Of a stretch of 64,000 bases of DNA, positions 1 to 8,062 are shown piece after piece (positions within the stretch are counted from its first letter, which is position 1; each line of letters begins with the position of its first letter). The notes beneath the pieces are model-generated. The model made no database searches. It saw only the letters and a program-made list of their open reading frames with translations, and had not been told where the DNA came from. The stretch is from GCA-003244245 sp050699715 (GTDB lineage: Bacteria > Actinomycetota > Actinomycetes > Mycobacteriales > Pseudonocardiaceae), in contig JBOHFR010000010.1 in NCBI GenBank assembly GCA_050699715.1, forward strand, positions 28,393 through 92,392, given 5' to 3'. Both the position numbers and the translations under genes were made by a program.

Positions 1-1
1 G

Positions 2-67
2 GGCCACCCGAACGAGTTCGACAGCCGTATGATCGCCGAGTCGGTACAGAGAGCGGCTGACCACTGA
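2..67 (+). CDS. C-terminal end of a gene cut by the window edge
   Basis: An open frame runs from the first bases to a TGA at 65-67 and encodes 21 residues ending in SVQRAADH. There is too little to assign a family. The real gene starts outside the window. The coding call rests only on an uninterrupted frame and actinobacterial codon use. Confidence 0.35.
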   Translation, partial: GHPNEFDSRMIAESVQRAADH

Positions 68-128
68 AAGCGATACTGAGGGTTCCCGCTCCCTCCATAA
101 TAGTAATCGACAGCCCTGAGGCTGGTGT

Positions 129-193
129 GTCGTGAACTCGACGCGACGGACCTCCCGAGCCACGGTGGACGTCGGTGGTGTCGAGTTCACGAC
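129..193. repeat. Dispersed palindromic element, copy 1
   Basis: The arm GTCGTGAACTCGAC (129-142) is the exact reverse complement of GTCGAGTTCACGAC (180-193), giving a 14-bp perfect stem around 37 bases. A second element with the same arms lies at 13492-13553. Both copies lie upstream of XRE-type regulator genes on the plus strand. It could be a REP/MITE-like repeat, a regulatory hairpin or a binding site; the sequence alone does not decide. Confidence 0.6.
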
Positions 194-199
194 GCGCAC

Positions 200-226
200 C
201 GGGCAGGCCTTCCTTCGGCCTGCCCG
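200..226. terminator. Strong GC hairpin beside palindrome copy 1
   Basis: A 10-bp perfect stem (cgggcaggcc at 200-209 with ggcctgcccg at 217-226) closes a 7-base loop. No T-run follows, so it may be a high-GC actinobacterial terminator for the upstream partial gene rather than a classical intrinsic terminator. Confidence 0.35.
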
Positions 227-576
227 CGGCGTGGTGCGATGAGGGGATGACGGCGGCCCCGAGGCCCTCATGGGGGCGCGAGCTCGGGGCCACCGTCGCG
301 CAAGGCCAATCGCCGCAGAAAGGACGACTGGCGACCGCCAAGCTAGCGGGCCGTCGGCTGCCGTGTCATACCTCGCTGCCCTCCCGTCGTCCAGCGTGGC
401 GGTGCCGCCACACGTGGTGGCGCGGTGATGTGCCCACTGTCGCGGTGATCCGCCGACGTGAGCAGGCCAGACCGGCTGCCGTCTGTTGCCGGCTGTTTCC
501 CTCTGTTCTCCCAGTGTCACCTTTTCGGTCCAGCGGGATCTACGGTGGGCCGACCAACCAGAGGGGAACGAACACG

Positions 577-1735
577 ATGGCCGAACAAGAACCGCCCCGG
601 ACCCGGCTGGCGCAGCTCCTGCGGCAGCAACATGTCACACTGGAGGAGTTCCGGAAGAACTACCAACGGGCCGCCAACGGAACCGTGCTCAGCGAACGGC
701 AGGCATACCGCTGGGTAGCGGGAGAGCTACACGGACTGCCCTACCCGCAAGCGCAGGCCACCCTAGAGGAGATGTTCGGCGAGCCAGTGGCCCGGCTGTT
801 CGGCCCGCCCTACGGCCTCGGGGCGCTTGCACCGACCCGATGCCACCACGGGACGGTGCCGCAGCGGGGTACCGCGCGGACGGACTGGGAAGGGCAGGTA
901 ATCGCGATGAGCGCCGACCGGGCTCGCGATGTCCTCACCCGTATCCAGGCGTCCAACGTCGGCGCCGAGACGCTGGCCCAGCTCTTCGACGACCTGCGCC
1001 GCTTGGTCATCGCCTACGAGCACCAGCCACTGCCCACCCTGCTCGGTGATCTGGTGGACACCCAGAACCGCGCGTTCGTGCTGCTGGAGGGGCACCAGCA
1101 CCCGGAGCAGACCCGCGACCTTTATCTGGTCGCCGGGATCGCCTGCGGGCTGATGGCCAAGGCATCGCACGATCTCGGTGCCACCCATGACGCGATGACC
1201 CAGGCCCGCACCGGCTACGCCTGCGCGGACAACGCCGGCCACGACGGGCTGCGGGCCTGGACTCGTGGCCTGCAGACACTGATCGCCTACTGGTCCGGGC
1301 GGCTGGAGGACTCGGTGCGCTACGCCCAGTCCGGCGCCGAGGCAGCCGCGCGCAGCCACGGCACCGCCGGAGTCTGGCTGGCCAGTAACGAAGCACGGGC
1401 GCTGGCCGCGCTGCACCGGCCCGACGACGCGCACGCCGCCCTGGCGCGCGCCGCCGACGCCCGGGACCGCGTGCAGCCCGACGAGCTGGACAGCCTCGGC
1501 GGGCTGTGCACCTTCAGCCGGCCGCGCCAGCTTTACTACGCCGCCGACGCGCTGTCCTGGGGCGGCCGGGCCGGTGCTCAAGCTCCCGGTCGCCCAGCGC
1601 ATTCACGGGATCGTGACCTCGGTGGAGCACGTCCACACCGCGTTGCGTTCCGTCGAGAACCCCGGCCGTGAAGTAACCGAGCTGGCCGGCGCCATCGAGG
1701 GCTGGGCAGCCCAGCGCCTGACGCCCCCACAATGA
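577..1735 (+). pseudogene. XRE-type regulator with TPR-like C-terminus, frameshifted
   Basis: ATG 577 has a good ribosome site (gaggggaacg) and opens a DNA-binding domain (residues about 5-60, RTRLAQLLRQ... then a VLSERQAYRWV helix) followed by helical TPR-like sequence typical of actinobacterial XRE-TPR regulators. The frame holds to about 1565 (QLYYAADALSW). The family's C-terminal sequence (QRIHGIVTSVEHVHTAL ... AAQRLTPPQ) then continues in another frame to a TGA at 1733-1735. Relatives usually have several dozen more residues between these two parts, so I infer an internal deletion that also shifted the frame. The protein may still be made with a wrong tail ending at 1671. The N-terminal domain resembles that of the regulator at 37203-38591. 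Confidence 0.7.
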
Positions 1736-1921
1736 CCGAAACCAGGGCAACTCCGTCCTCCTCAGCGAACTAGAGTGCATCCGACTCCGTCACCGCTCAC
1801 CGTGAGCGTCCAGGACGTGAACGAACACCGAACTGGCGGAGCGCTATGACCTGGCCCTGCCATGGCTGGAGGTTGTCGGGTGTTGGCGATCCGTGGCACG
1901 CGGAGTGACAGGGGAACTCAT

Positions 1922-2239
1922 TTGAGCGGGTACGAAGCAAACATCGAACAGTTACGACGGTCAGCGGTTGCCGCCACCTCGGTCGGCGAGCAGGCAAGCA
2001 AGATCGATCTCGGTGGGGGTGTGAACCATGTCGCAGCCGGGCTCCCGGGATCGGAGTCGGCGGCCGCAGCAGTGAAGCTGGCCGGTGCGTGGGAGCAGCG
2101 GCTGAGCACCTGGGCTGCTGACATCCGCAGTTTCGGGGGAGCGGTCTCGGCGGCGGCCAGCGACTATGCAGCCAGCGACAAGGCGGCTGAGGAGGCCTTC
2201 GGTGGGAGTCTGTGGGAACAGCCACAGTCATGGTTTTGA
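1922..2239 (+). CDS. ESX/type VII secretion target, EspC/WXG100-like
   Basis: A 105-residue all-helical, Ala-rich protein with no signal peptide. I chose TTG 1922 because AGGGGA precedes it; an upstream ATG at 1862 lacks a ribosome site. Near the C-terminus it has YAASD, which fits the YxxxD/E signal of type VII substrates, inside the usual pattern AASDYAASDKAAEEAF. Members of this family pair with a larger effector made from the next gene and leave the cell through the ESX channel. Here the stop codon overlaps the start of the next gene (2230), consistent with translational coupling. No ESX core component is in the window. Confidence 0.6.
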   Translation: MSGYEANIEQLRRSAVAATSVGEQASKIDLGGGVNHVAAGLPGSESAAAAVKLAGAWEQRLSTWAADIRSFGGAVSAAASDYAASDKAAEEAFGGSLWEQPQSWF

Positions 2240-2600
2240 CCTATGGGGCTGTCCGCAATGGGGATGCGCACGCGGTGGACGAGGCTGGCAACTCCGACAG
2301 CGGCGCCACCTCGCTCGCCGCAGCAGACGTCACCCGGGTCACCGAGGACGGGCACTACAAGATTGGCGACCCTGAGAGATCATATATTAAACGCGATGAT
2401 GGTTTCACGTACAATTCGAAAGACTCAAACTGGCATGATGAACTCGCCAAGTGGAAATGGCTGGCAATACTACACGGCGCCCAGGCGCTCGTCCACCTAC
2501 CCGACGCCACGGCAATGTATGAGCACTACTGGAAGAACACCGGAGAGCCGAAGGAGTTCAACTATGAGAATTCGAGCCCTGGGCAACATGAGATAGTTTT
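2230..2600 (+). pseudogene. Truncated type VII effector-like protein
   Basis: ATG 2230 overlaps the stop of the ESX-like gene. The first residues (MVLTYGAVRNGDAHAVDEA) look like the start of an ESX partner. The frame then runs into a lower-GC stretch (about 2370-2580) encoding DPERSYIKRDDGFTYNSKD and LPDATAMYEHYWKNTGEP, which read like the C-terminal domain of a polymorphic-toxin-type protein that I cannot name. The long helical middle expected in such effectors is absent. After about 2600 the frame only reads antisense to the convergent methyltransferase. I interpret this as the fused ends of a deleted effector gene. Confidence 0.45.
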
Positions 2601-2682
2601 GGGTGGTACGCAGGTGACCGAGCTGGCCATAGTGAGGTCGCTCAGGCTTGTCGTGCAGGATCTGACGCTCAGCTTGCTCGGT

Positions 2683-3888
2683 TCAGTTTCCGCACCCCGG
2701 GATGGGCAGCGGCCAGGATGGCCCATCAGCGGGGTCACTGAGCCAGATGGTGTGGTGCTCGGGAGTCGCGGTGAGCCCAAACTGCGACCATGCCGGGCAG
2801 CCGTACCGGGTCCACTGTTGCCAGGCGGTGTGCACCTCGTCCCAGAGTGGTTCGGGGCCGCCGAAAACGAGCTGATAACTGCCGTCGGGGCCGGGATCAC
2901 GATCAACCTCGCACCAGGAGCCATCGGGTGTGACCAGGCAGGTCGCGATCGGCCGGGTGAAATCAGGACTTGGGGTCAGGGATTGCACAGTGCCACCGGG
3001 TAGGAAGAGCTGGGCCAGGAAGCGGAACTCGGTGTCGAGTTCCGCTGGGTCCACAGCGGTGGTAGCGGACTGGGGCTCTCCAGGGGCGCGGCGAGGCCGG
3101 GGAGCGCCCACGGTCGGCCCAGCCTGCGGCCGCAGCCGCATGAATCGGCCCCACCAGGGCAGGAATCGGCCTTTCAGTACCGGCACAGCTGACGGTTTGT
3201 GCAGCATGACCAGGTTGCCCGCACCCAGTGGACCTTCCACGTCGGCCAGGATCCGCCCACCGGGTGTCAGTTGCTCGATCCAGGCGGGGGGGATGGCCGG
3301 TACCGAGCAGGTCGCGATGATCCGGTCATAGGGCGCGTGCTCGGCCAAGCCCGCTGCGCCGTCCACCGCCGCGAGCGTGGGGTGATAGCCTAGCCGGGCC
3401 AGCCGCGGCCGGGCAGTGGCCATGAGGGCGGGGTCCACATCGACAGAGAACACGTTGCGCGAGCCCAGCCGGTGGCAAAGTAGGGCGGCGTTGTAGCCGG
3501 TGCCGGTGCCGATCTCCAGCACGCGGTCACCGTCGGTGACATCGAGTTCCTCCAGCATGCGCACCATCAGGTCTGGCTTGGACGAGGAAGAGACGGGGAT
3601 CTGCACGCCACGCTCGACGTAGCTGGCCACCGCAGTGATCAGGGTGGTATCGGAGTAGACGAGATCCAGCCATGCCTGGACCTCGGAGGGATCGCTGGGC
3701 ACGACGCGCTGCCAGGTGGCTGGCCGGGTGCTGGTGTCGTGCCGGTAGTAGTGTGGGACAAACTCGTGTCGCGGTACTGCGCAGACTGCGGACTTCCACT
3801 GTAGGCTGTGCAGATCACCGTCCGCGACTAGTTTCTCGGCCAACCGCCGTGCCCGAGCCGGCCAGTCCACGACGGTGATCGTGGTCAT
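2683..3888 (-). CDS. PIMT-like O-methyltransferase of a graspetide cluster (TgmC/ThfM type)
   Basis: A 401-residue SAM-dependent methyltransferase related to protein-L-isoaspartate methyltransferase. The SAM-binding core is about 130-240: VLEIGTGTGYNAALL (motif I), VFSVDVDPALMATA and YDRIIATCSVPAIPPAW, followed by PGGRILADVEGPL. The N-terminal region carries AVPRHEFVPHYYR and LVYSDTTLI, seen in the RiPP-associated branch, and there is a C-terminal extension of about 130 residues that housekeeping PIMT lacks. Its ATG overlaps the stop of the ATP-grasp gene by four bases. In characterised clusters of this layout (fuscimiditide, amycolimiditide) the enzyme methylates an Asp of the cyclised peptide, which then closes to an aspartimide. 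A role as a general repair enzyme is less likely given the context. Confidence 0.85.
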   Translation of the reverse strand: MTTITVVDWPARARRLAEKLVADGDLHSLQWKSAVCAVPRHEFVPHYYRHDTSTRPATWQRVVPSDPSEVQAWLDLVYSDTTLITAVASYVERGVQIPVSSSSKPDLMVRMLEELDVTDGDRVLEIGTGTGYNAALLCHRLGSRNVFSVDVDPALMATARPRLARLGYHPTLAAVDGAAGLAEHAPYDRIIATCSVPAIPPAWIEQLTPGGRILADVEGPLGAGNLVMLHKPSAVPVLKGRFLPWWGRFMRLRPQAGPTVGAPRPRRAPGEPQSATTAVDPAELDTEFRFLAQLFLPGGTVQSLTPSPDFTRPIATCLVTPDGSWCEVDRDPGPDGSYQLVFGGPEPLWDEVHTAWQQWTRYGCPAWSQFGLTATPEHHTIWLSDPADGPSWPLPIPGCGN

Positions 3889-4853
3889 CGGGCTCCGCCC
3901 GCCAGGAGATCGACCAACGCGTCCGTGATGGGCACGCCGGTGTGGTATTCCAGCCAGCCGTAAACACCACCGGGGTTAACCTCCAGGAACCACCAGTGGC
4001 CGTCGTGGTCGATGGCGAAATCGAATGCTCCGTAGGCCAAACCGAGCTGCGTCATGACACCCCGGACTCCCTTGACAACCGGCTCTGGAGGTTCGACGAC
4101 CTGATAGGAAAGCGCCGGGTAATCGCTGCGCCAGTCGATGCGCGACGCCTCGCTACCGGCGTGTATCGCCACCGCGAAAACACGATCGCCGACCACCACG
4201 ACACGGCACTCTTCCCGCTTGTTCACCCACACCTGCTGCTGGTGAGCAGTGACGTCAATACCTCGGAGGTCGGCCAGGTCGCTTGTGGTCAACCGACGGG
4301 TGTAGCCCAACTTATAGTGGTCATCTTCGTAGACCAGCGTCGTACCCAACGCCTTGGTGACGATCCCGCCGTCACCCGCCGTCGCCGCAAACCGCCGAAC
4401 GGCCTCCGCTCGATTGGTGATCTGAGTATCGGGCACCGCGAGCCCGCAACCTGCTGCGACACCGAGCTGTAGTGGTTTGTACACCGCCCGGGCGCAATTG
4501 TGGGGGTCATTCACCGCGAGCACTGGCAACGCGGTCAGCACGCCGCCCAGACCGAGTTTGCCCTCGCGGCGAGCATACTGCCGTTCAGCCGAAGACATCC
4601 CCTCCGGGAGCTCGAACGTGGTAGGGCTGCGATACCAGATCGCCCGCAGCTCATCGAGCGCGACAGTCCGCGAGCACGTGCGAAGCTCGCCGACCCAGTG
4701 ACCATGAGCGAACTCGGCGTCCAGGGTCAGCCGCTGCGGGAACCAGCTAGTGTCGATCCTGGCCACGTCGACACCTCGTGCGCACAGGCCCCGGACGACC
4801 CCGTTGGCAGTGCGATCACCCTCACCGGCCACGATAAGCACCGTCATCAGCAT
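3885..4853 (-). CDS. ATP-grasp ribosomal peptide maturase (graspetide ligase)
   Basis: A 322-residue ATP-grasp ligase of the MvdD/PsnB/TgmB type, predicted to form ester or amide links between Thr/Ser/Lys and Asp/Glu side chains of the precursor. Visible features are the N-terminal VLIVAGEGDRTANGVVRGL, the substrate-recognition region around IWYRSPTTFELPEG, the nucleotide-binding lysine segment GGIVTKALGTTLVYE, ECRVVVVGDRVFAVAIHAGS, and the metal-binding end FDFAIDHDGHWWFLEVNPGG (the Glu and Asn of LEVNPGG). It begins directly after the precursor stop (TAAATG at 4851-4856) and overlaps the methyltransferase, so all three genes form one tight minus-strand operon. A second in-frame ATG lies two codons downstream. 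Confidence 0.88.
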   Translation of the reverse strand: MLMTVLIVAGEGDRTANGVVRGLCARGVDVARIDTSWFPQRLTLDAEFAHGHWVGELRTCSRTVALDELRAIWYRSPTTFELPEGMSSAERQYARREGKLGLGGVLTALPVLAVNDPHNCARAVYKPLQLGVAAGCGLAVPDTQITNRAEAVRRFAATAGDGGIVTKALGTTLVYEDDHYKLGYTRRLTTSDLADLRGIDVTAHQQQVWVNKREECRVVVVGDRVFAVAIHAGSEASRIDWRSDYPALSYQVVEPPEPVVKGVRGVMTQLGLAYGAFDFAIDHDGHWWFLEVNPGGVYGWLEYHTGVPITDALVDLLAGGAR

Positions 4854-5240
4854 TTACTCCGGGTCATCGTCGTCGGGAACGGTCTCCCATGCGTAGTCCT
4901 TCGCAGGCCCCTCGTCTCCATCGCAATGGGTGACTGTCGTCCAGTCCAGTTTGTCCACGATGCCGGGCAGTTCCCTGCCATCATCTCCGGTAGTCAACTG
5001 CCGTGCATGACAATACCGATACGACGGTAGGCTGGGTGAACCCATCACCCGAAGAACGCGCAAGCCAAACGGACGGATGTCGGGCGCGGACGGTTCCCCG
5101 CCCTCGCCCGGCTCAGCAGTTCCCGGCCAAGCAAGCGGAAACCGCTCACTGACACTGGCCAACGGATCACCGATGAAGCGCGTCCAGAGATCGTTTGCCG
5201 CCACGGTCACATTGTGCAGGGCGCCGTCCTGCACCGGCAA
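4854..5240 (-). CDS. Graspetide precursor peptide (TgmA/ThfA-like)
   Basis: About 128 residues if TTG 5240 is used. AGGAGG lies at 5255-5260, 14 bases upstream, a long spacing, and the frame stays open to 5345, so the start is uncertain. The C-terminal half shows the hallmarks of ATP-grasp-modified RiPPs: a PFGLR recognition motif about 65 residues from the end, then a core with TTVTHCDGDEG, further acidic residues and an aspartate-rich tail (VPDDDDPE). The three threonines are likely donors and the Asp/Glu residues likely acceptors. The DG step inside the core is the chemically favoured place for an aspartimide. The gene directly precedes the ligase. The unusual cysteine in the core is worth noting. 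Confidence 0.75.
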   Translation of the reverse strand: MPVQDGALHNVTVAANDLWTRFIGDPLASVSERFPLAWPGTAEPGEGGEPSAPDIRPFGLRVLRVMGSPSLPSYRYCHARQLTTGDDGRELPGIVDKLDWTTVTHCDGDEGPAKDYAWETVPDDDDPE

Positions 5241-5368
5241 CCTTCTCGGTGTCACCTCCTGATCAGGCGACACCGAGATGATCAGTGGTGGCCCGCCATG
5301 CCGGGGTAGGCGGTGGTCACGAATGGGACAGAGCGGTCTGCTCACTCAGTCGGAGCCGCAGCGCTTGA

Positions 5369-5374
5369 TATACT
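5369..5374 (+). promoter_or_regulatory. Possible -10 element of ccr
   Basis: TATACT at 5369-5374 lies inside a small dyad (gatatac...gatatc, 5367-5383), about 65 bases before the ccr start. The -35 match is weak. Promoter activity is inferred only from the -10 match and position. Confidence 0.25.
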
Positions 5375-5437
5375 GATCGATATCCTCAGCGTAGCCGGAT
5401 ATCCCGAGCGGGAAGCGGGCACAGCGAAGGGACGACC

Positions 5438-6769
5438 GTGCAAAAGATCCTCGATGCCATCCTCAACGACGATGCCGACGCGATCAGTTCACTGCCGGTG
5501 CCAGAAAGCTACCGGGGAATCACGGTCCGCGCCAACGAGACCGACATGTTCGCCGGAATGCCCAGCCGAGACAAGGACCCACGCCGGTCCCTGCACCTGG
5601 ACGAGGTCCCGGTGCCGGAGCTGGGTCCAGGCGAGGCGCTGGTCGCCGTGATGGCCAGCGCTGTCAACTACAACACCGTCTGGACGTCGATCTTCGAACC
5701 GCTGCCCACCTTCGGATTTCTCAAGCGTTACGGCCGCACCTCCCCGTTGGCCTCCCGGCACGACCTGCCCTACCACGTGGTCGGGTCGGACCTGGCTGGC
5801 GTGGTGCTGCGGACCGGCGCCGGGGTGAACGCCTGGCGCCCGGGCGAGGAGGTGGTGGCGCACTGCCTGTCCGTTGAGTTGGAACATCCCGACGGGCACA
5901 ACGACACCATGCTTGACCCCGAGCAACGTATCTGGGGTTTCGAGACAAACTTCGGCGGCCTGGCCGAGCTCGCATTGGTCAAGTCCAACCAGCTGATGCC
6001 CAAACCGGCGCACCTGACCTGGGAGGAAGCCGCAAGCCCGGGTTTGGTCAACTCCACCGCCTACCGGCAGCTGGTCTCCCGCAATGGCGCGGACATGAAG
6101 CAGGGTGACACCGTGCTCATCTGGGGCGCCTCGGGCGGGCTGGGCTCTTACGCCACCCAGATGGCACTCGGTGGCGGCGCCATTCCAGTATGCGTGGTCT
6201 CCAGCCCCGAGAAGGCCGAGATCTGCCTGCGGATGGGCGCCGATTTGGTCATCGACCGCAACGCTGAGGGCTACAAGTTCTGGAAGGACGAGCACAACCA
6301 GGATCCGTTGGAGTGGAAGCGGTTCGGCACCAAGATCCGCGAGCTCACCGGTGGTGACGATCCTGACATCGTGTTCGAGCACCCGGGGCGGGAGACCTTC
6401 GGCGCCAGCGTCTACGTCGCCAAGCGGGGCGGCACGATCGTCACCTGTGCCTCCACCTCCGGCTTCACGCACGTGTACGACAACCGCTACCTCTGGATGA
6501 ACCTCAAGCGGATCGTGGGCTCGCATTTCGCCAATTACCGCGAGGCGTGGGAGGCCAACCGCTTGATCATCAAGGGAAAGGTGCACCCGACGCTGTCCCG
6601 GGTCTACCCGCTGGAGCTGACCGGGCAGGCCGCCCATGACATGCACCGCAACGTCCACCAAGGCAAGGTCGGTGTGCTGTGTCTGGCCCCCGAAGAGGGT
6701 TTGGGGGTGCGCAACCCCGAGCTTCGCGAGGTCCATCTGGCCGATATCAACCGCTTCCGGGGGATCTGA
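5438..6769 (+). CDS. ccr: Crotonyl-CoA carboxylase/reductase
   Basis: A 443-residue medium-chain dehydrogenase-family enzyme that reduces and carboxylates crotonyl-CoA to ethylmalonyl-CoA with NADPH and CO2. Recognisable signatures are the N-terminal LPVPESYRGITVRANETDMF, SAVNYNTVWTSIFEP, LPYHVVGSDLAGVV, the insertion HPDGHNDTMLDPEQRIWGFETNFGG, the nucleotide-binding loop IWGASGGLGSYATQMA, and FEHPGRETFGASVYVAKRGG and the C-terminal HRNVHQGKVGVLCLAPEEGLGV. GTG 5438 is preceded by AAGGGACG. Length is normal for Ccr. The product feeds the ethylmalonyl-CoA pathway or polyketide extender supply. Its pathway partner Ecm is at 19453-21447, separated by unrelated genes. Confidence 0.95.
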   Translation: MQKILDAILNDDADAISSLPVPESYRGITVRANETDMFAGMPSRDKDPRRSLHLDEVPVPELGPGEALVAVMASAVNYNTVWTSIFEPLPTFGFLKRYGRTSPLASRHDLPYHVVGSDLAGVVLRTGAGVNAWRPGEEVVAHCLSVELEHPDGHNDTMLDPEQRIWGFETNFGGLAELALVKSNQLMPKPAHLTWEEAASPGLVNSTAYRQLVSRNGADMKQGDTVLIWGASGGLGSYATQMALGGGAIPVCVVSSPEKAEICLRMGADLVIDRNAEGYKFWKDEHNQDPLEWKRFGTKIRELTGGDDPDIVFEHPGRETFGASVYVAKRGGTIVTCASTSGFTHVYDNRYLWMNLKRIVGSHFANYREAWEANRLIIKGKVHPTLSRVYPLELTGQAAHDMHRNVHQGKVGVLCLAPEEGLGVRNPELREVHLADINRFRGI

Positions 6770-6821
6770 CACCCGCCGATCGAGTCACCTGGAGTCACCA
6801 GCACCCGAGTAACGTGGACCT

Positions 6822-7706
6822 ATGGGCTCAGTCGACGATCGTGATCTGCTTCCGATGAGGTCCATGTTGGACATCGTTCGCCGGGGATACGACTGCGCGC
6901 AGGTGGACTACCAGCTCGAGCAGCTGCGGGCTGATCTGCGGATCGCGGTGGCGGATCGGGATGCCGGGGTCGCGCAGGCCGCGGGGCTCGCTCAGGCGCT
7001 GGAGGCGGCTCACGGGGAGATCGATGACCTGCGCGCCCAGCTGAAGCGACTCGCCGCGCCACCCACCAGCGTCGAGGGCATGAGCGAGCGCGTGGTACGG
7101 ATGCTGCGGATGGCCCAGAAGGAGGCCGCGGAGATCACCGCCAAGGCCACCACCGCCGCGGTCGCGATCAGGGCCGATGTCGAGCGTGAGGCGGCTGCCC
7201 TGCGCGCTCGCTACGAACAGATGATCGCCGACGCGCAGCGGCAACGATCATCGATGGAGGCCGAGAACAAGCGAGCCATCGTCGACGCGCGGCGCCGGAG
7301 CGAGGAGATCGTGGCGCTGGCAGCGCAGCAAGCCATGCAACTCGACGCCGAGTCGGCCGCCCGTCGGCAGCAGGTCGAGGAAGACTTCGACATCACCATG
7401 TCAGCCCGGCGCCGGGACACGACACGCGAGCTGGCGCAGGAGGAGGCGAGCAGCAAGGCCGAGGCGAAGCGGCGCATCGGCGAGGCCACCGACGTGGCCC
7501 GCCGGCTGGTGACCGAGGCTGACCAGACGGCCGTCGCCAGGGTGCGGGAGGCCACCCGGCGGGTGGAGGAGCTGCGCACCCTGCGCCGCCAGCTCACCGG
7601 CCAGCTACAGTCAGTGAGCTCGAAGCTGGACGAGGCCTTGCGGCAGCTCTCGCCCGCACCGGAGGAAGATGACGTGCTCGCCGCAGAGCTGGCCCGGCGG
7701 GGCTGA
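6822..7706 (+). CDS. DivIVA-domain coiled-coil protein
   Basis: A 294-residue protein beginning with a short DivIVA-like segment (DIVRRGYDCAQVDYQLEQLRADL, about residues 16-38; the RRGYDxxQVD pattern marks this family). A long coiled coil rich in Ala, Glu and Arg (about 45-280) follows, with AAEITAKATTAAVAIRADVE typical of polar-growth scaffold and cytoskeleton proteins in Actinobacteria. It has no membrane segment. The likely role is in cell-pole or envelope organisation. It follows ccr by about 50 bases on the same strand, but a functional link is not evident. Confidence 0.75.
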   Translation: MGSVDDRDLLPMRSMLDIVRRGYDCAQVDYQLEQLRADLRIAVADRDAGVAQAAGLAQALEAAHGEIDDLRAQLKRLAAPPTSVEGMSERVVRMLRMAQKEAAEITAKATTAAVAIRADVEREAAALRARYEQMIADAQRQRSSMEAENKRAIVDARRRSEEIVALAAQQAMQLDAESAARRQQVEEDFDITMSARRRDTTRELAQEEASSKAEAKRRIGEATDVARRLVTEADQTAVARVREATRRVEELRTLRRQLTGQLQSVSSKLDEALRQLSPAPEEDDVLAAELARRG

Positions 7707-7750
7707 CCTCACCGCCGCACCAGTGTCACCGCCTCATCGATGTCGCCGTC

Positions 7751-8053
7751 TCACCAGTGCTTGCGGGTGGGCGCCCGGCGCGTGCGAGCGGCCCAGCAGC
7801 CGGTGTGCCAGTGCCGCCGATCCGCTGCGGATCCCTGCTCTCCCGCCGGCCAGGCCACCACGTGCACCGTGCCGGCCCCGATCTCGTGGTCACAGCCGGG
7901 GCAGCGGTAGCTCTTGAGCGCCTGCTCGCCGGGAACCGTCCGGACCACCCACTCCCCGTCCGTGCCGCTCTCCGGGTGCGCCCAGCCCGCCCCACCCACC
8001 ACCGGAGGTGGGACGGCGCTGCGAGCGCGGCGCGGGAGGTTGCGGCGAGGCAT
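7751..8053 (-). CDS. Conserved actinobacterial zinc-ribbon-like small protein
   Basis: A 100-residue basic protein with MPRRNLPRRARSAV at the start, then DGEWVVRTVPG, a CPGCDHEIGAGTVHVVAWP segment and RRHWHTGCW. The CxxC plus H...HxxxC spacing suggests one zinc-binding site. The family is widespread in Actinobacteria, usually annotated as hypothetical or ATP/GTP-binding, and its function is unknown to me. It begins 10 bases after the hydroxyacyl-CoA dehydrogenase stop, so it is probably the distal gene of that transcript. Confidence 0.7.
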   Translation of the reverse strand: MPRRNLPRRARSAVPPPVVGGAGWAHPESGTDGEWVVRTVPGEQALKSYRCPGCDHEIGAGTVHVVAWPAGEQGSAADRRHWHTGCWAARTRRAPTRKHW

Positions 8054-8062
8054 GGGAACCGC

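Noticed and set aside
2683..3888. Calling the methyltransferase a housekeeping protein-repair PIMT
   Set aside because: It is much longer than repair PIMT and is translationally coupled to an ATP-grasp ligase and a graspetide precursor.
5489..6772. A 427-codon minus-strand open frame
   Set aside because: Antisense to ccr, which has unmistakable family motifs.
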